Source: Quillaja saponaria (taxonomy: Eukaryota > Streptophyta > Magnoliopsida > Fabales > Quillajaceae). Taken from it: a stretch of 64,000 nt of DNA. Each line of letters begins with the position of its first letter. Within the stretch, counting starts at the first letter, position 1. Under the pieces are notes generated by a model. The model searched no databases. It worked only from the letters and a program-made list of their open reading frames with translations, and was not told the origin of the DNA. The stretch is from NCBI GenBank assembly GCA_029379385.1, contig CM055608.1:17854350-17918349 (forward strand), read 5' to 3'. Of this stretch, positions 26,501 to 33,850 are shown one piece after another. The translations under genes were made by a program, and so were the position numbers.

Positions 26501-29500
26501 AAACATCAATGGATAATGCTTTTGAAGGTCTCCCTATCTGCAACAAACCATTAGCATTGACTCTATTACTCACGTCGTTAATGTTGTTGATATTGATGTT
26601 GCTATGGAGGAGTAATGTTGATGGGGTGGGGCTACGAAGGCACGCAACTCAGAAGGTGGTGGTTGATGGTGTTTTGTTTATAAATTTAATATCTTTTTTT
26701 GTCTTTTTATTTTAAAATTTTGATTTTTTACTCAATATTTTGTATAATTTTTTTGTAAAAGCGACATGGTTCTTTTTTATTGGTCCCATAAGCCATGTAT
26801 GCAGCCACTTTATCTCCCATTTACCCATATTAGCACCCGTCATCTCATGTTAAGTTATTTTCGATGGAAGGTGAAGATAGGGATTAAAGTTACTTGATTT
26901 TGAAACTATAAGAACTAGATTGAAACTTTTTGAACTATATGAACTAAAGTGAATTTTGATTTAAACAATAAGGACCAAGAGTAAAAATCCACAAGTAGCT
27001 ATAAATGCAATCTACATAAATACTAAAATAAATATTCAACTTACTCATTTTCCTTGTTCTTACCTTCCATATCTGACATAGATCCAACAATAGATTTCTC
27101 TCCTAAATGTTTTGACATAATATATGTGCCATATTAATTGTTTTTTGTTGATAAAAAAAGAAGATTTTATTGAGAAAAGGAGTACAAAGGAGAACACTAA
27201 GTCCTCAAAGGAAAAGAAAAGAGAAAATACAAGACATGAGAACAAGTTTAGAGAATTAAATCTCTCCAATCATATTGTATATCTGCTAGAGGAATGCCCC
27301 ACAAGGCCCCTGAAGAAATACACCAAAGTGAAGCAAGAAAAACAAACTTATCCCAAATAAGTTGTCTCGTTAGACGACAATCACAAAATATTCTCGCATT
27401 ATGCTCCAACCAAACTCTCCAAATGACCACAAAGAAAGAACATCAACTAATTAACTACAATTTCCTTTGTTATCCGACTTTCTAGAAAAACAATTTCTTC
27501 CTTCAATAATCATAAACCAAAAGTTCAACTTAGATCAAAGCCATTATAATGTTCACTCCTATACAAGGTACTAAAATCTGTTGCAATAAATCTAGAGACA
27601 AAAACGATTCATTTCACGAAATGGAAACGATAAATTATTCGGAAACGCATGATAACATATAATAAAACACATATTATAGTAATTGGAAGTATCTAACATT
27701 ACTTTAGTACATAGAATGCCCATAAATACATACCAACATAAAAACATTAACATAGACATACAAATTGAACGTAAGATCAAATTACGATCATTTCCAAGTG
27801 CTTAGGAAGCTTATATAACGTATAAAAATATATATTTATATAAAACAGTTACATAAAACAATAATTTTATTTAACAAAAAATTTATGTTATTTTCATCAA
27901 ATTTTACCAAAATCGGTCTATTTCAAACAAAAAACTGCATATTTCCTATGGAAACGATTTGCCCATTACACCAAAATTTTACTTGTCGTTTCTGAGGGGT
28001 GTTTCGCTTCCATAACTGTGGAAACAGGAATGATTCACAAATTTTAGTTCCTTGCTCCTAAATATGATGATCAAATAGTATGAGTGTGGTCATAAACAAT
28101 CTTCACTCTAAAAAATGATCATTTCCCTTGGCATTATGGACCAACAGAATACAAGTTATACAATATCCATAAATGTTTCAAAAAGGCAAGGCCCTTAAGA
28201 TTGTGAAGACAAGCATACGCCAGGAGACGTTTAATAACATATTTTAAGTTACTAGATAACTGAGCTTGACATGAAAACTTGGAAAATAGGTATATTCTGC
28301 CTTGTGTGAATAGAAAGGTAATATCGACATGATTGCTAATATTCAAGTGTTCAGTAGGCTGGACATAAAAAGTGCATTATTTAACTTCACTACCCTCCAA
28401 TTTTAAGGAAAATAAATATTTACCTGCTCTTGAAGATCTGAAACAGAATCTCTCTCTGCATCTCCAGTCAGGCCAATGAGAACTTCATCTGCAATAGTGG
28501 ATCCAGGCTCCACATTAAATACATTATTAATTTGTGCATCATCCAACTGTCCCGCTTTATTTGTTTCCTTCATCATTGAATTGGGATCATGCTTGAAACC
28601 ATAAAGCTTAGATGCAAGACCCTGTGAATCCCTTAGAGCTCTAAGCCCTTTGGATCTTTCTTCAACAGCAGCTATCACAGACGGCCGATGCTTAATCCTG
28701 AGCTCTTGTAATCGGATCTCATTAACATTTTGGAAACCCATGCAAGCTGTTAGTACAAGTTGGCTGCTATCAAATGTTGAGCCAGCCAATGACTGAAGCA
28801 AAGTAACTGCATCTCCAGCATCCTTGGTTGTTACAAGTGCTGGGCCTACACAAAAATGAAGAAATTAATTTTCATAAAAGAAGGCCTAAATGATACAATT
28901 TCGTACAATGCCCAGAAAACATCATTCAAGAGGAAAAAAAAAAAAAAACTGTCTTTTTACCCAGTACCATATAACTCCATCAAAGCAAGTGCAGTTCTAA
29001 ATAGCATGACTCGGTTTCCCTCAAAAAGTAGCACATCCCAGACACGAAGGACTGAATTCAAGAAAGATTCAACAGATTACAAGAAAGCTAATAGACTTTA
29101 ATTGCTGATTCAGAAAATGTATATGAAAAAAATACTTTTTGCAATGCAAAACAAGATGAAGTCTTTAATAAGTATAAGAAACTTGACCACTTTCCCATGG
29201 AAGCATGTTCATGAAAATAGAGAGGAACCAGGGTCCAGTAACCCATGCCATGCCACCTGCACACCCAGGTAATCTAGATGATTGACTGCACAGAAACATC
29301 AGAAACTATCAAACAAATTCATACAAAATGAAGACTTGGTCAAATTAAATATAGACCAATAAAATGACAACAGGATACAAACCTAATTTGGGAAATCTCT
29401 CACGCACCAACTCCTCGAAAACAAGTTGATCCACCTGAAAAGTATAAATTATCAAAAAAAAATATTGAAGTCCATTGTTACCTATCACCAGTTGTTAACA

Positions 29501-32500
29501 AGTCTCCTGGATGTCAAAATCTCATTTGATAACACATTGACACAACAATTGATAATGAGTACCTGGAACAGAAGACATTACCTGAGACTCTAACATTTCC
29601 TCTGAGTAATAGCCATCAAAATAATCGTCAATTATGCCCATCAAGGTCCTGAAAATTGCACCCAAAAAAATTATCTATTAAGATAAAAATATAGCATCTA
29701 AACTGCTAAGGCCTATGGGTGACAGACAAGTACGACAAAACAAATATGCTTCCAGGAAAATGTTTATTAAATATAGAAATAATCAATATTCCTGTTCTAT
29801 CTACAGCATACAATCTGAATGGTAATGATGTTCTATCTTTATATACTTTGACTGGTGGCCAACTAATCTTTCAGAAAGGTAGTGCATCATCTATTTCTGG
29901 ACCTACCAAAAGGCATTTTCTTCAGGCATCAGGAGCAGTAATAAACCAGCAAAAAAGTTCATGGCCTGCAATGTCATTTGACACCAACAAGGTTCTAGTT
30001 AGACAGGTATTTGTTGCGTGATGGAAAAACAATAAAATTACACGGGGTAAATAAAATTTTTATAAGAATATTACTTAAAGAATCAGAAAATTTACTATCT
30101 CTTCAAGAAGCTTCCTGTCATACTGCAATCGTTATTCATACAAATTAAATATCTGAAATTACAGCTCCAAATGTCCATTGTCCAGTAAATAAAAGTTTGT
30201 ACAACAAATAGAAGAAAAACAATTACCAAATATAACAATAAAAATCTATATTTCTTCAAGAAGATTCTTATCAATACTGCAATCTAGTAACCCTTACAAA
30301 TTAAACAATTGAAATCCCACTCAATTTTGTCCAATATGCCAGTTTAAACACAGTCTTTAAAGAACTTTCTTAACATTCATAGTTCATACATAGAGATATC
30401 AACATTTCTTCTATTTTTAGTATTTGTATGCCATTTATTACTCAAGGCCATACTTCAACCAAAATACACCCCACACAGAACAGAACACAGAAAGAAAGAG
30501 AACTGCACTTCTTCAAGATGAGTAGCATAAATCTGGATATTCACCACCTACAGCTTCTGACAAGAACGAAAATCCCAACATGTCATATATCATTATGTAT
30601 TCACCAAATAAAGACCTCAATGAGAGAAAAATCACAACATGATATACATCTGTATTTATCAGGAAAATGAATGAGACCTCTGCTGGCAGGTTTCAACTCT
30701 CTATTTTTAACAGATATCTCATGAGTACTAAGCTATTAAGTCTGTGATAACTGAAAAAAACAAGGTGCCAATAAACACTAACGGAATTAAAAATATTGCT
30801 GAAGGATTTTAAAGTTATTCTAGACAACGAATAAATTTTTATGACAACTAAACATTATGCAAATATGTTTGGCCATAACCAACAATCATCAAGCTGAGTT
30901 CACATTTACTGGTAGAACTCTTAGTAAAACAACTTCAGCAGTAAGAAATAAACTAAATACGTGAGCAACTACAGTACAGGGGTGACTTTGGTTCCATTTC
31001 ATATTGTTCCTTTCTCTAGTACTCCAGGGCATTCTTGACTCATAAATTATAAAGGTAAAAAAATTAAACTACCAAAAGATAAACTAATAATAAGGAAACA
31101 GAAGATTCATTAACTTAAAGTTCGGATTGTTCTGGTGTAAGTTTGTTATCCGTCTAATGTTATATGTAATGAAAGCAATACTAAAGAACATTGATATACA
31201 AGCTTAGGAATTTAAACTACAAATTTCAACAACTCATTCGCTTTGTAAATATCAGTTATATCACTGTGCAGAGTAGAGAGAATACCAATCAACAAAATAC
31301 ATTCCCAAAAGTGCAATTGCCGATGACTTAAAAAGATTTTAAAGTATCCTAGAATTTTATTTGATAGTTACATTAGTAAAACAAGAAATCGTCACTATCA
31401 CAACAACAAAAAAACAAAAAACAAAAAAAAGAAGCATTCATGCTGTGTTTTTTCCAGAAGCAAAATACCTGGCAGTAGCCAACAGACGGATTATGCCGAG
31501 CATATGCTGTAAGTAAACGCCTTAAAGCATTTCTACCATCCTCATCTAGAGCAGGATGACCTGGAAATGTCCGAGGCAAATCCTGCACATCAAATTACAA
31601 ACAATTAATTGAGGAACTTGAGGATAGCATCATAACATTATGATATTTAACATTAACGATGAAATATTATGATCAAAAACCTTCTCAATCTGTCCTTTCC
31701 ATTTTTCTGGAATATATACAGAGTCTGTATTTGTTCCCCCATTGTTGTCACTTGACTGTGTGTTAAGTTGATCCATGTTATTTCCAGAATTACTCTCTGA
31801 AGTTAGCAGAGCCTGATAATACTTATCCACACGACGTGCTTTCACACCCACAAAAGTTTGCCAAAGCTGGAATGTAATATATATAAAGAAGAAAATAAGG
31901 AATTAACTCAGCAAAAAACAAACTTAGTAATACAAATATACCTCACAATTATAGTTAGTACCTCTCCCCTCAGAGCCATTGGCACTCCCCCACGAACAAG
32001 GACTTCCAACTCTTCTCTCCAAGGGAACAGAAACTCTGGAGGTGCCAAATTGGTAGCAGTACTATTTGCAGAGGTACTCATGTTATTGGCTGAAGGCACA
32101 TCTGGAACAGGATCTGACCTCTCCACATCATAGAACTCGTCCTCAGAATCCTCCTCATATGTTCCTTTAGTAAGTTTAGCCTCATGAATATGAAGAAATG
32201 ATTCCCCATTTCTAGTCTTCTGTTCAACTTTTAATGACCCGCCCTGGTTATTCTGTTCATCTTCTAGTGAACCACTCTTGTTTTGATCATCTTTTGACAG
32301 GTCGACTCTTCTTTACACGAATACTCATCATATCTTCAATGGCATGAAGTGAAGGTCTAATTTCTGTCCACAATTGTACTCTATGAACTTTTGTAACCTT
32401 AGATGCTGGTATATCCTCTTCTCTACTACCATTTTCAGCCATTTTATCAGAACCAGGCTTCCATCCACTTGATTCATGTCCATCAACACCCTTTTCAGCA

Positions 32501-33618
32501 TTAGCATCAGTTTCTTTCTCTGAAGCTTCAGCTTGCAACACTTTGTCATCTTCCTCCAAAGATAAACCATTCACATCCAATTGAGCAGATTCCTCTTGAC
32601 GTTCTAGAAAAGACTTCCACCGATCTGATCTTTCCTCTTCTTCCTCCTGGAATCACAAATGCTACACATTAAACAACATCTTTCTTTCTCTTAGGAAATT
32701 GTATCGATCTTGTTGCTGAGCAATATTATGTGAATCTTAATTCATATTTTTCAGTAGCTTATGGTGTATGAAAAGATATTTTGCGCCCACCTTAGCGTAA
32801 TTCAAATGTTTTATGTTATTCACTTATTTGTTTTAAGCATCTCAAATTTACACAAAATAAATTTCAGAGATTACAAAACAAAAACTGGAAATTATAAATT
32901 CAGAGTGAGACAAGACCTTGTATATGGTAGAATATTCTCTATATCGTTGCAGGTGCTGAGGTCGCACAGCGAACCCATAAGCATCCCTGTGTACACCAAA
33001 TCCCCGTTAATAGCAGATTTTCGCTGAAGTACAAATTGAGACCAAAAAAGAATCTGAGCATTGAAGTTCTAATTATCTACTAAAAAACAGGCAGAAAATA
33101 TCACAAACGCTAATTACCTGCAATCAGCCTCCAAACATCAACCACTAAGACAAGACAACAACAAATATTTTGCTCAAGACCCACTCACCATTTACCATAA
33201 TCCTTGTCATTGCCTCAACCCAGTTCAAAACTACCAAATTTAGTCCCAGTTCAAAACTTTAAAATCAAATCCGAACAAATCAAGATCGCACATAAAAACC
33301 GCTAATCTACCAAATATCAGAACACTAAATAAATTGGAAAAACAAAATCAAATTACGTAAAAGATTGCTCAATCTTCAATGGAAATATTACTAGAAATTC
33401 GATACAAGTAAAAGAAAATTCAAGTACAGTATGCTGGAGTAAATGATGAAGCAGAATTCAATGGGTGAAACAGACAACCAGATATACAGAAGGAGAGAGG
33501 AACATAGAGTTGAAGGACGCGTGGAGACACGAGGGATGGACTGATGGTGTGGTTGAAATGAAGCGTACCTCTTGTGCTCCATGGTAATGAGAGGGTTTAT
33601 TGCTGTGGCGGCCTTCAT
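5484..33618 (-). CDS. Plant TBC-domain RabGAP gene, 18 coding exons, three frameshifts
   Basis: GTPase-activating protein for Rab GTPases, of the plant TBC family typified by Arabidopsis At3g55020/At2g39280. It would stimulate GTP hydrolysis in membrane trafficking, in the cytosol or on endomembranes. Exons, 5' to 3' on the minus strand: 33618-33569, 32986-32917, 32646-31962, 31866-31681, 31582-31469, 29965-29907, 29648-29582, 29434-29383, 29285-29188, 29051-28968, 28846-28424, 25067-25006, 21638-21569, 17087-17007, 16909-16808, 6234-6110, 5857-5737, 5558-5484. All borders are GT/AG and phases agree. The product would be near 840 residues, normal for the family: conserved N-terminus, acidic linker, TBC domain (arginine finger I-x-x-D-x-x-R across exons 4-5, YCQ glutamine finger in exon 5), coiled coil, basic tail. 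Frame breaks at 32,290-32,312, 29,245-29,254 and 28,800-28,803 would truncate it, so it is a pseudogene or mis-assembled. Confidence 0.88.
5737..5857 (-). CDS. TBC gene exon 17
   Basis: 121 bases. [20 protein letters not shown] then [20 protein letters not shown], the conserved C-terminal basic motif of the family. Confidence 0.93.
6110..6234 (-). CDS. TBC gene exon 16
   Basis: 125 bases. [20 protein letters not shown], then [20 protein letters not shown] and P plus two bases. End of the coiled coil. Acceptor aacag, donor gtgcgt. Confidence 0.93.
7430..8415 (-). repeat. Short direct repeats around a GC-rich block; retroelement remnant
   Basis: Inside intron 15 of the TBC gene. A segment of about 115 bp at about 7,440-7,555 (attttaaac, ttatttcatcaaaagcta, caatgtaacacta) recurs at 8,308-8,412 in the same orientation with moderate divergence. 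Between them lies a block (7,560-8,290) much richer in G+C than the surrounding intron. At 8,278 the plus strand reads ggctctataccaa, close to the end of initiator Met tRNA, as expected for a PBS on a minus-strand element. This suggests a small LTR element, but neither border nor target duplication is clear. Confidence 0.45.
8797..9100 (-). mobile_element. Possible LINE 3' tail
   Basis: A T12 run at 8,797, followed by sequence whose reverse complement ends attaataaatcatattttt before the poly(A). This is the usual look of a plant LINE 3' end on the minus strand. I could not identify a coding part; the right border is a guess. Confidence 0.35.
9703..10916. mobile_element. Non-autonomous hAT-like transposon with 8-bp target duplication
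   Basis: 1,214 bp in intron 15. Begins caaggaatgaaaattcg and ends gaaactttaatccttg, giving terminal inverted repeats (CAAGGA[A/T]T) that continue imperfectly for about 40 bp with repeated gaaacg/cgtttc words. It is flanked by a perfect 8-bp direct repeat cttgtgac at 9,695-9,702 and 10,917-10,924, the duplication size of hAT elements. The interior is AT-rich without a transposase. Confidence 0.8.
11708..11991 (+). repeat. Copia 5' LTR
   Basis: Starts TGTTGTTAGTATTTAAG and ends GTGTTTCTACA, with a tatata promoter-like box near 11,930. It is 284 bp, 33 longer than the 3' LTR, because one internal unit around ggtgttttattttaggtaa is present twice. Confidence 0.92.
11992..12004 (+). other. Copia primer-binding site (tRNA-iMet)
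   Basis: tagtatcagagca directly after the LTR: the TGGTATCAGAGC site for initiator methionine tRNA with one G-to-A change. Confidence 0.8.
12022..12568 (+). pseudogene. Copia gag-protease, internally deleted
   Basis: Open frame beginning [17 protein letters not shown]. Most of the capsid domain and the CCHC knuckle are missing: the frame passes in about 30 codons from the N-terminus to the post-knuckle region ([20 protein letters not shown]). The protease signature reads [13 protein letters not shown] at about 12,370; the catalytic Asp of D-S-G-A is replaced by Asn, so the protease should be inactive. Confidence 0.85.
12625..13483 (+). pseudogene. Copia GAG-pre-integrase and integrase core, broken
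   Basis: Zinc-binding domain [18 protein letters not shown] (12,780-12,846) with [14 protein letters not shown] after it. The integrase core shows [13 protein letters not shown] and [20 protein letters not shown], the D-D-E triad regions. Several stops and frameshifts lie between the pieces (12,850, 12,982, 13,119, 13,177, 13,480). Confidence 0.88.
13485..15059 (+). pseudogene. Copia integrase C-terminus and reverse transcriptase, broken
   Basis: 13,485-14,714 is one long frame: integrase C-terminal part ([20 protein letters not shown]), a variable linker, then RT from about 14,130 with [20 protein letters not shown] and [19 protein letters not shown] (first catalytic Asp). At 14,696-14,702 the catalytic YVDD box is damaged: a short deletion removes the Tyr-Val side, leaving only DDIILTGN in another frame. 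RT continues at 14,765-15,058 with [15 protein letters not shown] and [11 protein letters not shown], ending in TAA where a CAA Gln codon is usual. Confidence 0.92.
15062..15649 (+). pseudogene. Copia RNase H domain
   Basis: Intact-looking 195-codon frame. [20 protein letters not shown] carries the first acidic residue of RNase [22 protein letters not shown] and [17 protein letters not shown] carry the others, followed by [12 protein letters not shown] and a tail with ADVFTKALS. Only an in-frame TAA (15,056-15,058) parts it from RT. Confidence 0.93.
15648..15657 (+). other. Copia polypurine tract
   Basis: gaggggggg directly before the 3' LTR, the plus-strand primer site of LTR retrotransposons. 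Confidence 0.85.
15658..15908 (+). repeat. Copia 3' LTR
   Basis: 251 bp, same ends as the 5' LTR (TGTTGTTAG and TTTCTACA). It lacks one copy of the internal repeated unit but is otherwise almost identical by eye. Confidence 0.92.
16808..16909 (-). CDS. TBC gene exon 15
   Basis: 102 bases, 34 codons, [20 protein letters not shown] then [14 protein letters not shown]. Near-invariant coiled-coil block of plant TBC proteins. The next intron is about 10.6 kb long. Confidence 0.94.
17007..17087 (-). CDS. TBC gene exon 14
   Basis: 81 bases, 27 codons, beginning [19 protein letters not shown] and ending NVMLQ. Coiled coil. Confidence 0.93.
17380..18175 (+). mobile_element. LINE (L1-type) ORF2 3' end fragment
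   Basis: In intron 13. Broken frames of the C-terminal zinc-binding region that follows plant LINE reverse transcriptases: [20 protein letters not shown], then a Cys-rich part with [16 protein letters not shown]. The end is AT-rich and stops at a tatcaaaaaaagaaag tail near 18,165. 5' truncated, non-functional. Confidence 0.7.
18314..18883. mobile_element. Possible small hAT-like element
   Basis: Starts cagtgatggatcgag and ends catggtgaccccattg, which looks like degenerated CAGTGGCGGAGC-type ends of plant hAT derivatives. Flanking 8-mers do not match, so borders are uncertain. The 7-bp palindrome ggggtca/tgacccc at 18,841-18,856 lies within it. Confidence 0.3.
18890..19290 (+). mobile_element. 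RTE-type LINE fragment (start of reverse transcriptase)
   Basis: Broken frames recall the pre-RT and RT start of plant RTE-clade LINEs: [17 protein letters not shown], then [12 protein letters not shown] and a WLTK string near 19,205-19,285. Short, 5' and 3' truncated. Confidence 0.55.
20221..21374. mobile_element. Non-autonomous Mutator-like element, long TIRs, 9-bp target duplication
   Basis: 1,154 bp in intron 13. Outer ends gagcaaattatatttccc and gggagtttaatttcctc are inverted copies, and similarity continues inward about 150 bp (ctaaagtttg, ctaggaagaatgga-like and aaaattactaaaaagtcctga in inverse). Flanks taattgcta (20,212-20,220) and taattgtta (21,375-21,383) form a 9-bp duplication with one mismatch. 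The interior is very AT-rich with no transposase. Confidence 0.75.
21569..21638 (-). CDS. TBC gene exon 13
   Basis: 70 bases. Completes Arg, then [20 protein letters not shown] and SAR. Highly conserved coiled-coil segment of the family. Confidence 0.93.
22007..22640 (+). mobile_element. LINE RNase H domain and 3' tail
   Basis: In intron 12. The open frame 22,007-22,432 encodes an RNase H-like domain (RVT_3 type) as found at the end of plant LINE ORF2: [20 protein letters not shown] then [12 protein letters not shown], a conserved [17 protein letters not shown] near the C-terminus and a [18 protein letters not shown] tail. A 3' UTR with attaataaaat and an A10 run near 22,630 ends the copy. 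5' truncated, which is usual for LINEs. The domain is intact but has no RT. Confidence 0.78.
22641..25005. other. Intron 12 remainder, no feature recognised
   Basis: AT-rich intronic DNA. The 96-codon minus frame at 24,624-24,914 contains repeated gaatcac/gtgattc words and matches no family I know; it may be transposon-derived. Confidence 0.4.
25006..25067 (-). CDS. TBC gene exon 12
   Basis: 62 bases, [20 protein letters not shown] plus two bases. Start of the C-terminal coiled coil. Acceptor ttgcag, donor gttaat. Confidence 0.9.
25098..25140. repeat. Two copies of a 22-bp tandem repeat
   Basis: atataacatgatctaagagg followed by ac occurs twice head to tail, just upstream of the Mutator-like element. 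Confidence 0.85.
25733..25843 (+). other. Exon-like open stretch inside Mutator-like element
   Basis: Exactly 37 sense codons between an acceptor-like ttgtaggcttag and a donor-like gtaggc. Translation begins [20 protein letters not shown] and ends [11 protein letters not shown] do not recognise the source protein. Context suggests a captured gene fragment (Pack-MULE). Confidence 0.45.
26160..26560 (-). mobile_element. LINE 3' end fragment, same family as the one at 17.4 kb
   Basis: Minus strand. Encodes [20 protein letters not shown], matching the string [17 protein letters not shown] at 17,650-17,700, then a Cys/His segment and the shared nucleotide phrase tcctggctccttgcatgat. It carries a 24-bp tandem duplication (26,411-26,457, attccaaatcaaagaacaat). 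Probably inserted into the Mutator-like element. Confidence 0.65.
27140..27490 (-). mobile_element. LINE ORF2 C-terminal fragment
   Basis: Minus frame [18 protein letters not shown] then [15 protein letters not shown] and a DWRDLI end: the usual C-terminus of plant L1 ORF2 after its zinc-binding domain. The 3' tail ends caataaaatcttcttttttt at about 27,140. In intron 11. Confidence 0.75.
27590..28056. mobile_element. Possible hAT-like MITE related to the element at 9.7 kb
   Basis: Left side ctagagacaaaaacgattca and right side tgattcacaaattttagttc followed by cttg are imperfectly inverted and use the same gaaacg/gtttc words as 9,703-10,916. The target duplication is not clear (caataaat vs ctcctaaa). 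Confidence 0.45.
28424..28846 (-). CDS. TBC gene exon 11 (one-base gain)
   Basis: 423 bases. Begins [15 protein letters not shown], then after a four-A run on the plus strand (28,800-28,803; three expected) shifts frame into [20 protein letters not shown], the [11 protein letters not shown] motif, [20 protein letters not shown], a variable Ser/Asn-rich linker and [11 protein letters not shown]. Ends DLQEQ with donor gtaaat. Confidence 0.88.
28968..29051 (-). CDS. TBC gene exon 10
   Basis: 84 bases encoding [20 protein letters not shown] and LALMELY, the end of the catalytic TBC core. Acceptor ttcag, donor gtactg. Confidence 0.93.
29188..29285 (-). CDS. TBC gene exon 9 (5-bp duplication)
   Basis: 98 bases where 93 are expected. 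Encodes [12 protein letters not shown], then a five-base direct duplication (plus strand atgccatgcc, 29,245-29,254) shifts the frame. The conserved [18 protein letters not shown] follows in another frame. Read unbroken, translation stops inside this exon. Confidence 0.88.
29383..29434 (-). CDS. TBC gene exon 8
   Basis: 52 bases, [17 protein letters not shown] plus one base. Conserved TBC helix; acceptor ttcag, donor gtttgt. Confidence 0.92.
29582..29648 (-). CDS. TBC gene exon 7
   Basis: 67 bases. Completes Trp and encodes [18 protein letters not shown] and LESQ, a conserved TBC segment. Confidence 0.92.
29907..29965 (-). CDS. TBC gene exon 6
   Basis: 59 bases, [19 protein letters not shown] plus two bases of Trp. 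This is the hydrophobic helix after the YCQ motif in TBC domains. Acceptor ttgcag, donor gtaggt. Confidence 0.92.
30090..30345. repeat. Divergent tandem duplication in intron 5
   Basis: A segment of about 95 bp with cttcaagaag, atactgcaatc, acaaattaaa and tgtcca(gta/ata) occurs at about 30,093-30,188 and again at about 30,247-30,343. Confidence 0.6.
31469..31582 (-). CDS. TBC gene exon 5 (arginine and glutamine fingers)
   Basis: 114 bases, 38 codons. Starts [20 protein letters not shown] and ends NPSVGYCQ. The Arg of DLPR is the catalytic arginine finger and the Gln of YCQ the glutamine finger of TBC RabGAPs, so both catalytic residues are present. Confidence 0.93.
31681..31866 (-). CDS. TBC gene exon 4
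   Basis: 186 bases, 62 codons. Begins [18 protein letters not shown], followed by a Ser/Asn-rich insert and [12 protein letters not shown]. The last Ile is the first residue of the catalytic I-x-x-D-x-x-R arginine-finger motif completed in exon 5. Confidence 0.92.
31962..32646 (-). CDS. TBC gene exon 3 (acidic linker, start of TBC domain; frameshift)
   Basis: 685 bases. Starts [17 protein letters not shown], runs through a long acidic, poorly conserved linker, then SIRVKK, and after a frame change DLSKDDQ, the [11 protein letters not shown] motif, and [20 protein letters not shown], which opens the TBC domain. Frame A stops at 32,287; the second frame has a stop at 32,313-32,315, so the shift lies within 32,290-32,312. 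A two-base deletion (or one-base gain) explains it. Without the lesion the exon would be a multiple of three. Confidence 0.85.
32917..32986 (-). CDS. TBC gene exon 2
   Basis: Seventy bases. Completes the Arg codon and encodes [18 protein letters not shown] and STIYK, the most conserved plant-specific N-terminal motif of this family. Acceptor acag, donor gtcttg. Confidence 0.9.
33569..33618 (-). CDS. TBC gene exon 1 (start codon)
   Basis: Fifty bases encoding [16 protein letters not shown] plus two bases of an Arg codon. The start matches the family N-terminus, which begins MKA and has the EHKRDAYGF motif continuing in exon 2. Donor gtacgc follows. Confidence 0.85.
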
Positions 33619-33850
33619 TGGTGGAAAGGATAGGATAGATCGGATCCAGCGGCGAAGCGAGGATTTGGATTTGGCGCCAGATAGAGAAAGATCTTAGGTT
33701 CTCCTTGATTTTCTGCTGCTGACTAACGATGTCAATGCGGGAGTGACAGCATGTATGGTTTGCTTGTAACTTATAAGTGTACGGCAGAGAAAGAAATGGA
33801 GAGAGGGAGGGAGATGGTACAGTACATCACATGCGCAAGGGGTCCGTTGC
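33619..33850 (-). promoter_or_regulatory. TBC gene 5' flank with TATA-like box and CT-rich tract
   Basis: Upstream of the start codon the minus strand carries cttataag (33,770-33,778), about 150 bases from the ATG, and a CT-rich tract (33,795-33,815), both common in plant 5' regions. No transcript data, so the start site is inference. Confidence 0.4.

Larger units (their letters stand above)
25185..26992. mobile_element. Mutator-like element with long inverted repeats and exon-like cargo
   Basis: In intron 11. Left arm (about 25,187-25,440) and right arm (about 26,730-26,990) are inverted copies: the plus left arm reads gcgaaattcactttaatcct and atcaagtcactttagtccct; the right arm carries their inverse (agtgaattttgattt, ttacttgattttgaaact). 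Inward similarity includes the ccaataaaaaaatgcc / ttttttattggtcc words. I could not find a convincing target duplication. The interior holds an exon-like plus-strand stretch (25,733-25,843), a minus coding-like stretch (25,940-26,130) and a LINE end. No transposase. Confidence 0.7.

Noticed and set aside
27594..28050. Precise borders for a hAT element
   Set aside because: The flanking 8-mers do not match, so only a low-confidence remnant is reported.
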